The notes: a model not told the origin generated them from the sequence alone. A stretch of DNA of 64,000 nucleotides from Rhodosalinus sp041365695 (GCF_041365695.1 NZ_JBGFSJ010000003.1:1-64000); one strand, 5' to 3'; shown: positions 42,081-50,690, counted from the first letter of the stretch. Program-made: numbers and translations.

Positions 42081-42436
42081 TGTCCGGCCTCTTCCTCGGC
42101 GTCCGGGCCGTTGTCCATGTCCATCCGGTCGGACCGCGTGCTGAGATAGGCGCCGAGCGCCAGAAGCACGACGACCGCCGTCATGCCGAAGGAGATCACG
42201 ATCGCCGTCAGCACCAGCGCCTGCGGCAGGGGGTCCGTGTAGACGCCGGCGCCGGTCTTGTCGATCAGCACCGGCGGCGCGTTCAGCATCAGCCGGCCCG
42301 AGGCGAAGAGAAAGACGTTGACCGCATAGGACAGCAGCGCGATGCCCAGGATCGCCGGAAAGGTCCGTCGCCGCAGCACCAGGTAGATGCCCGCGGCGGT
42401 CAGCGTGCCGATCCCGAGTGCGACCAGTGCCTCCAT
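42077..42436 (-). CDS. mrpC: Mrp antiporter II, subunit C (NuoK-like)
   Basis: The 119-residue three-helix protein reads VALGIGTLTAAGIYLVLRRRTFPAILGIALLSYAVNVFLFASGRL, then DPLPQALVLTAIVISFGMTAVVVLLALGAYL. This is the PhaC/MrpC pattern. An acidic tail follows. The start lies one base after the stop of the fused mrpAB gene. Confidence 0.92.
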   Translation of the reverse strand: MEALVALGIGTLTAAGIYLVLRRRTFPAILGIALLSYAVNVFLFASGRLMLNAPPVLIDKTGAGVYTDPLPQALVLTAIVISFGMTAVVVLLALGAYLSTRSDRMDMDNGPDAEEEAGQ

Positions 42437-42437
42437 C

Positions 42438-45302
42438 TCAGTCCTCCTCGCCGCCGGGCCGGCCGCGTAGCGGGTTCACGTCCATCGCGTGCACGTTGAC
42501 CTTCTCGCCCGTCCGTCGCGCCACGCTGGACAGGCTGGCCAGCGCCAGCATCACCGCGCCCAGCACGGTCAGGAACACGCCGAGGTCGAAGAGCATCGCG
42601 GTGGCGAGTTCAAATTCCTCGAGCGGCGGCATCTCGACGTAGCCGAAGGCACTGGTCAGGAAGGGCATCCCGTTGAACCAGGCGCCGAGGCCCGTCAGGA
42701 TGGAGATCAGCACGCCGAGGCCGATGACGGTATGGTAGGGCAGGCGCCGGCGTTCTTCGGCCCAGGCGAAGCCAGAGGCCATGTATTGCATCAGAAGCGC
42801 GATCGCCACGACGAGGCCGGCGATGAAGCCGCCCCCCGGCTCGTTGTGGCCGCGCAGGAAGACGTAGACGCCCACCATCAGCGCCATCGGCATCATCACC
42901 CGCGTCGCGATGACCATGAGAAGCGGGTGCCGGTCGCCGGCCTCCCGCCGCGCGCCCTTCCAGTTTGCCAGCCAGTCGGCGCCGGGACCGCGCAACACCT
43001 GCTCGGTGAGCGCGAAGATGACCAGTGCCGCGATGCCGAGCACGATGATCTCGCCGAAGGTATCGAAGCCGCGGAAGTCGACGAGAATCACGTTGACGAT
43101 GTTGCTGCCGCCCGCGCCCTTGTAGGCGTTGGCGATGTGATACTCCGAGATCGCGGGCAGCGCGAAATCCCGAGTCAGCATGGCGAAGGCCACGACCGCC
43201 ACGCCGAGACCGCCAAGACCCGCGATCACGCCATCGCGGATCTTGCGCGACATGCTGTCCTCGGGCGGGTCTTCCTGCGGAAGAAAGTTCAGCGCGAGCA
43301 GCAGAAGGATGATCGTGACCACCTCGACGGAAAGCTGCGTCATGGCGAGGTCCGGCGCGGAGAAGTAGATGAATCCGATCGCCACCACCAGGCCCACGAC
43401 GCCCAGCAGCACCAGCGCGACGAGCCGGCGCCGGTGCAGCACCACGAGCGTGGCGGTCGAGACTACCAACAGCGCCACGGCGATCGCGGGCAACAGGCTC
43501 ACCGGCAGCAGCGCGCGGGTCGGCGGCCCGGCTTCGCCGTTGCTCCAGGCGATCGCGCCCGCACCCAACGTTGCGAGGGTCAGGATCGCGGCATAGCGTG
43601 TCATCGCCCCGTCATGCAGACCGTCGGTCACGCCCCGCGCGCCGCGCGTGGCCGCGCCCACGACGACGTCGAAGATCGCCTTGGCGTAGGGCGGCCCGGC
43701 CCGGCGCCAGCCCGTTGCCAGCGGCCGATGCAGCGCGAGCAGCAGGGCACCGCCAAGGATGGCCGCGACCGAGATGTAAAGCGCGGGCGTGAACCCGTGC
43801 CAGAGCGACAGGTGGGCATGCGGATGGCCGCCGGTGATCGCCGCCGCCACAGCGTCGACGAACGGGGTGACGAGCGCCGGGAAGAGCCCCGTGACAACAA
43901 CGACGAGCGCCAGGAGACCGGGACCTGCCCACATGCCGAACGGCGGGTCATGCGGGGGCTTCGGATAGTGCTCGCGCACGGGGCCGAAAAAGACGTGCAC
44001 GAGGAAGCGGAACGAGTAGGCCACCGAGAAGAGCGCGCCCAGCCCCGCCAGAGCGGGCAGCAGCCAGGGCGTGCCGGCCCAGACGGTATGTGTCGCCTCC
44101 TCCAGCATCATCTCCTTGGAGATGAAGCCGTTGAGCGGCGGTATGCCGGCCATCGACAGCGCGGTGAGCGCTCCGATCGCGAAGGTGGTGGGCATCAGCT
44201 GCCGGAGCCCGCCCAGCCGCGGGATGTCGCGCGTGCCCGTCTCGTGATCGATGATCCCGGCCGTCATGAATAGCGCGGCCTTGAAGCTTGCATGCGCGAG
44301 GATGTGCACCGTCGCCGCCAGCGCCGCCGCCTCGGTCCCGAAGCCAAGCAGCATGGTGATGAGGCCGAGGTGGCTGACGGTGGAGAAGGCCAGCAGCGCC
44401 TTCAGGTCGTCCTTGAAGAGCGCGATGCCCGCACCGATCACCATGGTGATCAGACCCGTCGTGGCGACGATGTAGAACCATTCCGGCGTGCCCGAGAGCA
44501 CCGGCCAGAGCCGCGCCATGAGGAAAAGCCCGGCCTTCACCATCGTGGCCGAGTGCAGGTAGGCCGAGACGGGGGTCGGCGCGGCCATCGCGTGCGGCAG
44601 CCAGAAGTGGAAGGGGAACTGCGCCGACTTCGTAAAACAGCCGATCAGGATGAGGATCAGCGCCGGAAGATACCATTCCGAGCCCTGGATCGCCTCGCTG
44701 TTCTGCAAAATCACAGAGATGTCGTAGCTGCCCGCGATATTGCCGAGGATCAGCATGCCGCCGATCAGGGCAAGCCCGCCGAGGCCGGTGACCGCGAGCG
44801 CCATGCGTGCCCCCTGCCGGCCCTCGGGCAGGTGGTTCCAGTAGCCGATCAGCAGGAAGGACGAGAGCGAGGTCAGCTCCCAGAAGATGAGCAGCAGCAG
44901 GATGTTGTCGGACAGCACGATCCCCACCATGGCGCCCTGGAAGAGCAGCAGGTAGGTGAAGAACTGCCCCATCGGGTCGCTGCGGTAGAGGTAGAAGCGC
45001 GCGTAAAGGATGATCAGCAACCCGATCCCGAGGATCAGCCCGGCGAACATCAGCCCCAGACCGTCCAGCATGAGATTGACGTTCATCCCGAGCGACGGCA
45101 GCCAGGCGAGCCTGTAGTGGAACACCTCGCCCGCGATCACCGCCGGCGCGTGCAGGACGAGCATCAGCAGCGCGAGCGCGGTGGGCAGCAGGGTGAACCA
45201 GGTGCAGGTGTCGCGCCCCGCACGTATCATCAGCCCCGGCAGAAGCGCGCCGAGAAAGGGCGCCGCGACGATGAGAGGCAGCATGCTGCTTGTGGTGTCC
45301 AT
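42438..45302 (-). CDS. mrpA: Mrp antiporter II, fused subunits A and B
   Basis: The 954-residue protein is a PhaAB-type fusion. Residues 1 to about 770 are subunit A with the complete N-terminus (MLPLIVAAPFLGALLPGLMIRAGR). The channel core KSAQFPFHFWLPHAMAAPTPVSAYLHSATMVKAG, the DUF4040 part FIYFSAPDLAMTQLSVEVVTIILL and NIVNVILVDFRGFDTFGEIIVL follow. Residues about 800-930 are subunit B (MPMALMVGVYVFLRGHNEPGGGFIAGL and AMLFDLGVFLTVLGAVML). It heads a six-gene minus-strand operon. The fused form is typical of rhizobial K+/H+ Pha systems, but the ion cannot be read from sequence. AGGGA lies close before the ATG. Confidence 0.93.
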   Translation of the reverse strand: MDTTSSMLPLIVAAPFLGALLPGLMIRAGRDTCTWFTLLPTALALLMLVLHAPAVIAGEVFHYRLAWLPSLGMNVNLMLDGLGLMFAGLILGIGLLIILYARFYLYRSDPMGQFFTYLLLFQGAMVGIVLSDNILLLLIFWELTSLSSFLLIGYWNHLPEGRQGARMALAVTGLGGLALIGGMLILGNIAGSYDISVILQNSEAIQGSEWYLPALILILIGCFTKSAQFPFHFWLPHAMAAPTPVSAYLHSATMVKAGLFLMARLWPVLSGTPEWFYIVATTGLITMVIGAGIALFKDDLKALLAFSTVSHLGLITMLLGFGTEAAALAATVHILAHASFKAALFMTAGIIDHETGTRDIPRLGGLRQLMPTTFAIGALTALSMAGIPPLNGFISKEMMLEEATHTVWAGTPWLLPALAGLGALFSVAYSFRFLVHVFFGPVREHYPKPPHDPPFGMWAGPGLLALVVVVTGLFPALVTPFVDAVAAAITGGHPHAHLSLWHGFTPALYISVAAILGGALLLALHRPLATGWRRAGPPYAKAIFDVVVGAATRGARGVTDGLHDGAMTRYAAILTLATLGAGAIAWSNGEAGPPTRALLPVSLLPAIAVALLVVSTATLVVLHRRRLVALVLLGVVGLVVAIGFIYFSAPDLAMTQLSVEVVTIILLLLALNFLPQEDPPEDSMSRKIRDGVIAGLGGLGVAVVAFAMLTRDFALPAISEYHIANAYKGAGGSNIVNVILVDFRGFDTFGEIIVLGIAALVIFALTEQVLRGPGADWLANWKGARREAGDRHPLLMVIATRVMMPMALMVGVYVFLRGHNEPGGGFIAGLVVAIALLMQYMASGFAWAEERRRLPYHTVIGLGVLISILTGLGAWFNGMPFLTSAFGYVEMPPLEEFELATAMLFDLGVFLTVLGAVMLALASLSSVARRTGEKVNVHAMDVNPLRGRPGGEED

Positions 45303-45590
45303 ACCGTCCCTGCCTGTTGCCGGTCCGTTCGCGCGGGGGCTCGTTCCGTCATAGTGCGGACCTGCGCAACATGCAAAAACGCTCTTGCCCGGATCGTGGG
45401 CCCGGGCGTTCGGCAGGACCAGCCGGGGCTTAGGAAAATGACTTGGCCGGCGAGTTCAAGATGCAATCCGCCGGGGGTCATCGGGTTTCGGGGGCGTGTT
45501 GCATGCATCCGGTTGCCGGGCGCGGGTGCGGTCGCGGCGCCGTCGCCGGCTGGGCCGGGCGCCGCGACGGATCCAGGGTGGGCGGCCGGC
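45303..45590. other. Intergenic region between mrpAB and gentisate dioxygenase
   Basis: About 290 bases hold no supported gene. They include a GCCCGG/CCGGGC hairpin near 45399 and a TGCATGCA palindrome near 45498. The promoter of Mrp operon II should be here, but no convincing -35/-10 pair stood out. Confidence 0.3.
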
Positions 45591-46631
45591 CTAGACGTTG
45601 CCCCGCCGCTCGCGCCAGAGGCCCAGCTTTTCCTGAACCGGACGGTCGGAGAAGGAGAAGAGCACCGCCTCCTCCGCCGCCTCGTGCACCACGGGCCACC
45701 ATGCCGGCACGACGAAGATGTCCTTCGGGCCCCAGGCGATCTCCTCGTCGCCGATGCGGCTCTTGCCCCGCCCCTCGACGCAGGTGAAGACGGTCGCGTC
45801 GGTGGCGCGGTAGGGCGTCGTGGCCCCCGCGGGCAAAAGCTGGATGAAGGTGCCGATGGTGGGCATCGCCCAGCCGCCGTCGAGCGGATTGGTGTAGCGC
45901 AGCTTCCAGCCGTGGCAGGGATCGTGGGGCTGGCCGCGCTTCATGGTCTCAAGCGTCGCGCGCGCCTCCTCGTAGGGATAGTTGAAGATGGGCGAGACGT
46001 TCCCGCCCCGCGGCGCGTCCACCGGCATCAGGTTGTGGCCGAACTCGGCGTAGCTCTGACCGGTCTCGCGGGTGATCTCCTGGCAGTCCTCGCCCAGCCC
46101 CTCGGCGAAGGAGGCGTCGAGGAACTGCACGAGCGGGATGTCGAGGCCGTCGAGCCAGAACATCGGCGCGTCGGTCTCGTTGCCGTGGTCGTGCCAGGCC
46201 ATCTGCGGGGTGATGACGAAATCGCCCGGGCGCATCACCGTCTTCTCGCCGCTCACCGCCGTGTAGGCGCCCGTGCCTTCCAGCACGAAGCGCAGCGCGG
46301 ATTGCGAGTGCCGGTGCGCGGGCGCCACCTCGCCCGGCAGGACGAGCTGCACACCCGCGTAGAGCGAGGTGGTCGTCTTGGAATGGCCGCGCAGCCCCGG
46401 GTTCTCGAGGATGAGCACCCGCCGCTCGGCCTCCTTGGCGGTGATGAGCCCGCCGGCCTCGATCATCGCGCTCCGGATCTCGTCGAAGCGCCAGCCGACC
46501 GGGCGGCAGTCGGATTTCGGCTCGGGGGTGACGAGGCCGCTCATCACCGTCCAGAGCGCGGTCATGTTCTGCTTGTCGATCTTCTCGTAGAAGGCGCGGC
46601 GTTCGGGGGTTTCCACGGGTGGCTTGTCCAT
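45591..46631 (-). CDS. Gentisate 1,2-dioxygenase
   Basis: The 346-residue bicupin is a gentisate 1,2-dioxygenase, an Fe(II) enzyme that opens gentisate to maleylpyruvate. The first cupin carries the metal triad: AHRHSQSALRFVLEG gives the two histidines, and WHDHGNE gives the third. The order YEKIDKQNMTALWTVMSGL, NPGLRGHSKTTTSLYAGVQLVLPGE and PMFWLDGLDIPLVQFLD is characteristic of the family. The second cupin (TVFTCVEGRGKSRIGDEEIAWGPKDIFVVPAW) lacks a full metal set. The start overlaps the stop of the upstream hydroxylase-ligase gene by one base, so the two are coupled. Maleylpyruvate isomerase and fumarylpyruvate hydrolase are not in the window. Confidence 0.93.
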   Translation of the reverse strand: MDKPPVETPERRAFYEKIDKQNMTALWTVMSGLVTPEPKSDCRPVGWRFDEIRSAMIEAGGLITAKEAERRVLILENPGLRGHSKTTTSLYAGVQLVLPGEVAPAHRHSQSALRFVLEGTGAYTAVSGEKTVMRPGDFVITPQMAWHDHGNETDAPMFWLDGLDIPLVQFLDASFAEGLGEDCQEITRETGQSYAEFGHNLMPVDAPRGGNVSPIFNYPYEEARATLETMKRGQPHDPCHGWKLRYTNPLDGGWAMPTIGTFIQLLPAGATTPYRATDATVFTCVEGRGKSRIGDEEIAWGPKDIFVVPAWWPVVHEAAEEAVLFSFSDRPVQEKLGLWRERRGNV

Positions 46632-49342
46632 CAGGCGGCTCCTTTCGGGGGATGGGTGCGCAGCGCCTGCCGGTCGATCTTGCCGGTGCCCGTCTTGGGC
46701 AGGGCCGCGGCGAACTCCACGAGGCGCGGATACTTGTAGGGTTGCAGCCGCGCCTTCACGAAGTCCTGCAGCGCGGCGATGTCCGGGCGCGCGCCCGCCA
46801 CCGGCGCGACGACGGCGCGAAGCGTGGTGCGCCCGTCGGGCAGGCGCTCGGCCAGAACGGCGCATTCGTGCACCTCGGGGTGCTCGGCGAGGCAGCGCTC
46901 CACCTCGAGCGGCCAGACCCACTGGCCCGACACCTTCACGAGGTCGTCGGCGCGGCCCTGGAAGTAGAAATGGCCGTCGCGCTCGACGAAGCGGTCGCCG
47001 GTGTGGATCCAGTCGCCGCGCATGGTCTCGCGGGTCTTGTCGGGCCGCTTCCAGTAGAGCGGCGCGGAGGAGTGCCCGCGCACCTCCATGACGCCTTCCT
47101 CGCCCGGCGCGGCCTCGCGGCCCCCGGGCGTCACCAGCCGGACCTCGTAGCCCGGCACCCGCGCGCCCGCGCTGCCGGGGCGGTGATCGTCGTGGCGGTT
47201 CGAGAGGTAGATGTGCAGCATCTCGGTGGAGCCGAGCCCCTCGGTGGGCCCGTGCCCGGCCAGCGCGCGCCAGCGGTCATAGACCTCGGCCGAAAGCGTC
47301 TCGGCCGCCGAGATGGAAAGGCGGAGCGAGGAGAGGTCGCGCGCCTCCACACCTTCGGCCCGGGCGAGCGCGGTGTAAAGCGTGGGCAGCCCGAAGAGGA
47401 CGGTGGGCCGATGGCCTTCGATCGTGTCGAGCACCGCCTGCGGCTCCGGCCGCCCCGGCATCAGGACGCTCGTCGCGCCGGCGGCGAAGGGAAAGGTGAC
47501 GGCGTTCCCGAAACCGTAGGCGAAGAACATCTTCGGCACCGAGAAGCAGACGTCGCCCGGCGCGAGGCCGAGGATGTGGCGGCCGTAGCTTTGCGCCGTG
47601 TAGGCCATGTCGTGGTGCAGGTGCACGATGCCCTTGGGCCGTCCGGTGCTGCCCGAGGAATACATCCAGAAGGCCATGTCGTCGGGGCCGGTCCCGGCGG
47701 GGGCGAGCGTGTCGGGCTGGCCCGCGAGGAAGGCGTCGGCGCCCTCCGGCCCGTCGCGGCCCACCACCACCAGCCGCTCCAGCGCGCTTCCGGCCCGCGC
47801 GGCCTCCGCCATCCCGGCGAGCGCGGCCTCGCAGACGGCGATCCGCGCCTCGGTGTTCTGCAGGAAATAAGACAGCAGGTCCTGCGTGGTCTGGGTGTTC
47901 AGCAGCACCGGCACGAATCCCGCGCGCACCGCCCCGAAGAAGGCGGCCACGTAGTCCGGACGGTCGTCGAGCAGCATCGGTATCCGGTCGCCCGGCGCGA
48001 GGCCCGCCGCGGCGAAGGCGTTGCCCCAGCGCGCGGCCTCGGCGGCGAGCTCTGCATAGGTGAGGCTGCCTGCCGGGCCCGTCACGGCGAGCTTCTCCGC
48101 GTTCGCCGGCAGGTTGTCCCAGAGGATGGTCGCGCAGTTCGGATGCGCCGCCTTGTCGAAGCCGATCTCGGCCGCGCCGGGCGCGTCGTCGGGGACGGGA
48201 TCGAACAGACGGCCCGCCTTCTCCGCCTCGTAGCGGGCCATGAAGCGGGGCGCGAGGCGGCGGAGCTTCTCGTCGTCCACGCGGCCCGAGCGCGTGATGT
48301 AGCTGCGCGCGAAGTCGAGGGGGCCGAGCGCCATGTGCCTGTCGAACGCCTCGTACCAGTCGGCGGAGGTGTTGGCGGCGTCCACGATCTTCTTCGCCAC
48401 CGGCATCCGCGTCGCCTGCCAGTCGTCGAGCGCGGCGTCGAGCGTCGCGCCCTCTTCCAGCGCGGCGACGAGGGCGATCGCGTCCTCCATGGCAAGCCGC
48501 GTGCCCGAGCCGATGGAGAAATGCGCGGTATGCGCCGCGTCGCCGAGGATCACCCGGTTGCCCCGCGCCCAGCGGCGGCACCAGAGGCGCGGGAAGCGAC
48601 GCCAGTGCGAGCGGTTGGTGAGAAGCGGCGCGCCCTCCAGCACCTCGGCAAAGATCTCGGCGCAGGCGGCGGCGCTCTCCGCCTCGGTCATCTCGCCGAA
48701 GCCGTGGGCGGCGAAGCTCTCCGGCGTGGCCTCCACGATGAAGGTGCTCATCTCGGGCGCGTAGCGGTAGTGATGGGCGTTGAGCGCGCCTTTTTCCGTG
48801 CGCAGGAAGCTTTGCGTCAGCGTGTCGAAGGCGCGCGGCGCGCCGAACCAGGCGAAGCGGTTTTCCAGATGGGAGAGCGTCTCGCCGAAGCCTTGCGGGT
48901 CGGACTGCCGCACCAGCGAGTTGAGCCCGTCCGCGCCCACAACGAGGTCGGCGTCGAGTTCGTCGACCGCGCCCAGCTCGTGGCCGAAGCGAAGCGCCAC
49001 GCCTTCGGCCTCCGCGCGCTGCGTGAGAAGCTCGATGAGCTCGAGCCTCCCGATCGCCGAGAAGCCCACCCCGTCCAGCACCACGCGCCCCTCGGGGTGG
49101 TCGAGCGTCATGTCGCGCCAGGTTTCCATCCGCGGAGTGACGAGGTCGTGGGTGTCTGGGTCGTCGGCGCGCAGGAACTCCAGCGCGCGGTCCGAGAAGA
49201 CCACGCCAAATCCGAAGGTGGCGCCGCGCGGGTTGCGTTCGGTCACCCGCACAGCGACGTCGCCGAGGCGGCGACGCGCGAGGATGGCCGTGTAAAGCCC
49301 CGCCGGCCCGCCGCCCAGCACCTCGATGCGGCCGATGCGCAT
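46631..49342 (-). CDS. Fusion of salicylyl-CoA 5-hydroxylase-like monooxygenase and benzoate-CoA-ligase-like domain
   Basis: The 903-residue protein joins two enzymes. Residues 1 to about 385 form an FAD monooxygenase with GGGPAG (10-15), FGFGVVFSDRALEFL (43-57) and GDAAHTAHFSIGSG (267-280). This is the pattern of salicylyl-CoA 5-hydroxylase and anthraniloyl-CoA monooxygenase. Residues about 395-903 form an adenylate-forming ligase of the benzoate-CoA ligase type: YSSGSTGRPKG (561-571), GLGSTE (702-707), TGD (781-783), GRADDLVKVSGQWV (796-809) and catalytic Lys888 in GTGKID. The expected sequence is salicylate to salicylyl-CoA by the second half, then 5-hydroxylation to gentisyl-CoA by the first. 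No frameshift or internal stop separates them. GGAGGAG precedes the ATG. Gentisate dioxygenase lies downstream and a thioesterase is divergent. Confidence 0.88.
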   Translation of the reverse strand: MRIGRIEVLGGGPAGLYTAILARRRLGDVAVRVTERNPRGATFGFGVVFSDRALEFLRADDPDTHDLVTPRMETWRDMTLDHPEGRVVLDGVGFSAIGRLELIELLTQRAEAEGVALRFGHELGAVDELDADLVVGADGLNSLVRQSDPQGFGETLSHLENRFAWFGAPRAFDTLTQSFLRTEKGALNAHHYRYAPEMSTFIVEATPESFAAHGFGEMTEAESAAACAEIFAEVLEGAPLLTNRSHWRRFPRLWCRRWARGNRVILGDAAHTAHFSIGSGTRLAMEDAIALVAALEEGATLDAALDDWQATRMPVAKKIVDAANTSADWYEAFDRHMALGPLDFARSYITRSGRVDDEKLRRLAPRFMARYEAEKAGRLFDPVPDDAPGAAEIGFDKAAHPNCATILWDNLPANAEKLAVTGPAGSLTYAELAAEAARWGNAFAAAGLAPGDRIPMLLDDRPDYVAAFFGAVRAGFVPVLLNTQTTQDLLSYFLQNTEARIAVCEAALAGMAEAARAGSALERLVVVGRDGPEGADAFLAGQPDTLAPAGTGPDDMAFWMYSSGSTGRPKGIVHLHHDMAYTAQSYGRHILGLAPGDVCFSVPKMFFAYGFGNAVTFPFAAGATSVLMPGRPEPQAVLDTIEGHRPTVLFGLPTLYTALARAEGVEARDLSSLRLSISAAETLSAEVYDRWRALAGHGPTEGLGSTEMLHIYLSNRHDDHRPGSAGARVPGYEVRLVTPGGREAAPGEEGVMEVRGHSSAPLYWKRPDKTRETMRGDWIHTGDRFVERDGHFYFQGRADDLVKVSGQWVWPLEVERCLAEHPEVHECAVLAERLPDGRTTLRAVVAPVAGARPDIAALQDFVKARLQPYKYPRLVEFAAALPKTGTGKIDRQALRTHPPKGAA

Positions 49343-49421
49343 GGATCTCCTCCCGGTCGTCTCGACTTCTCCCGCCGGGCAGGATAGGCTGATTTCCACA
49401 GGCCGCAAGGATTTTCGCAGG

Positions 49422-49838
49422 ATGGAAAACACTCCTCCCGACCACTCCCTCTCCGTCGGCGTCAGCTTCGGCGACTGCGACCCGGCGGGGATCGTCTTCT
49501 ACCCCAATTTCTTTCGCTGGTTCGATCGCTGCTTTCACCATTTCCTCGCCGCGCGGGCGGGCGGGCACGCCGAGCTTTGCGCGCGGCTGGGCGCCCTGGG
49601 CGTGGGGCTGATGGACGTGCAGGCGCAGTTCCGCGCGCCGGTGCGCGAGAACTGCACGCTGACGCTCGACCTGCGCGTGCGCGAATGGCGGGGCCGGGCG
49701 CTGCGGCTCGGTTACGAGGGGCATGTCGGCGACACGCTTTGCGTGACGGGTGAGGAAGTTCGCGGGCTTTTCGTGATGCGGGAGGGGCGCATGGCGGCCG
49801 GCGAGATGGCGCCGCTGCGCGCCGCGCTGGGGCTGTGA
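49422..49838 (+). CDS. 4-hydroxybenzoyl-CoA-type acyl-CoA thioesterase
   Basis: The 138-residue hotdog protein has the 4-HBA-CoA thioesterase motif VSFGDCDPAGIVFYPNFFRWFDRCFH, with the catalytic aspartate at position 20. It would hydrolyse an aromatic CoA thioester. In this locus the likely substrate is gentisyl-CoA made by the divergent hydroxylase-ligase fusion, giving free gentisate for the dioxygenase. The ATG at 49422 is chosen because residues upstream are not conserved-looking and would cross the divergent promoter. Its stop overlaps the GTG start of the IclR regulator. Confidence 0.88.
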   Translation: MENTPPDHSLSVGVSFGDCDPAGIVFYPNFFRWFDRCFHHFLAARAGGHAELCARLGALGVGLMDVQAQFRAPVRENCTLTLDLRVREWRGRALRLGYEGHVGDTLCVTGEEVRGLFVMREGRMAAGEMAPLRAALGL

Positions 49839-50641
49839 GCGGCGCGGCGCGTCCGGGCGGGGTGCAGGCGCTCGACGCCGCGCTCGGGCTTTTGACGGCG
49901 CTCGCCGCGCGGGGCGGGCCCGTGTCGCTGACCGAACTCGCGCGGGAGTGCGGGATGCCGGCCAGCAAGGCGCACCGCTACCTCGCCTCCTTCCAGGCCG
50001 CGGGGCTGGTGGCGCAGGCCGGGCGCTCGGGGAAGTATGACCTCGGGCCGGGCGCGGCGGCGCTCGGCGTGGCGGCCATGGCGCGCCACGACATGGTGAA
50101 CCGCGCCGCCGACGGCCTGCCCGAGCTCTGCGCCGAGACGGGCATGACGGCGCTGCTGTCGGTCTGGGGCAGCGAGGGCGCGACGGTCGTGCGCTGGGAG
50201 CGCGCGGCCGCGCCGCTCGTCACCTCCATGGGGCTGGGCACGGCGCTGCCGCTTCTGACCTCGGCCACGGGGCGCGTTTTCCTCGCATGGGCGCCAGAGG
50301 CGGTCACCGCGGCGCAGCTCGATGCAGAGCTGTCGCGGGCGCGCGCCAATCCCGGGATCCTCGGCGAGCTCGACCCGACCCGCGCCGGGACGACGGCGCT
50401 CGCGGCCCGGATCCGTGCCCGGGGCCACGCCACGGTGGACGGGCGCTACATCCCCGGCCTCGTGGCCGTGGCGGCGCCGGTGCTCGACTGGCAGGATGAG
50501 GTTCAGGCGGCGGTGACGCTTGTCGGCACCGACCCCGCCGCCATCGGGCCCGACGGCGCGCCGGTGGCACGGCTTCAGGCGTTCTGTCGCGGGCTTTCCG
50601 TGCGCGCGCCGTGCTGCGGCGCAGCGGAGGAAAAGGGCTGA
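49835..50641 (+). CDS. IclR family transcriptional regulator
   Basis: The 268-residue protein has an N-terminal winged helix (about residues 10-65: ALDAALGLLTALAARGGPVSLTELARECGMPASKAHRYLASFQAAGLV). The IclR effector domain follows (about 80-255), ending in DGRYIPGLVAVAAPVLDWQDEVQAAVTLVG. IclR proteins often control aromatic-acid catabolism and bind pathway intermediates. Coupled by a GTGA overlap to the thioesterase and divergent from the fusion gene, it is the obvious regulator of the salicylate/gentisate genes. A Cys pair at the end (RAPCCGAAEEKG) is unusual. Confidence 0.9.
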   Translation: MSGAARPGGVQALDAALGLLTALAARGGPVSLTELARECGMPASKAHRYLASFQAAGLVAQAGRSGKYDLGPGAAALGVAAMARHDMVNRAADGLPELCAETGMTALLSVWGSEGATVVRWERAAAPLVTSMGLGTALPLLTSATGRVFLAWAPEAVTAAQLDAELSRARANPGILGELDPTRAGTTALAARIRARGHATVDGRYIPGLVAVAAPVLDWQDEVQAAVTLVGTDPAAIGPDGAPVARLQAFCRGLSVRAPCCGAAEEKG

Positions 50642-50673
50642 CGCGACACGCGAAACTGCGCTACGACTTGCAA

Positions 50674-50690
50674 CGGAAGAAAACGTTCCG
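50674..50690. promoter_or_regulatory. Inverted repeat, possible IclR-type site
   Basis: CGGAA and TTCCG are five-base arms around GAAAACG, in the 90-base gap between the IclR gene and coxG. GGAA-N-TTCC symmetry resembles IclR-family operators. It could link the cox-like operon to the adjacent regulator. Confidence 0.3.

Noticed and set aside
33669..45302. NADH dehydrogenase (complex I) gene clusters
   Set aside because: NuoL/N/K-like subunits are accompanied by MrpB, E, F and G and by no hydrophilic nuo subunits.
46619..49387. A 922-codon plus-strand frame opposite the hydroxylase-ligase fusion
   Set aside because: No motif, Arg/Gly/Ala-rich, and exactly antisense to a protein with all expected catalytic motifs.
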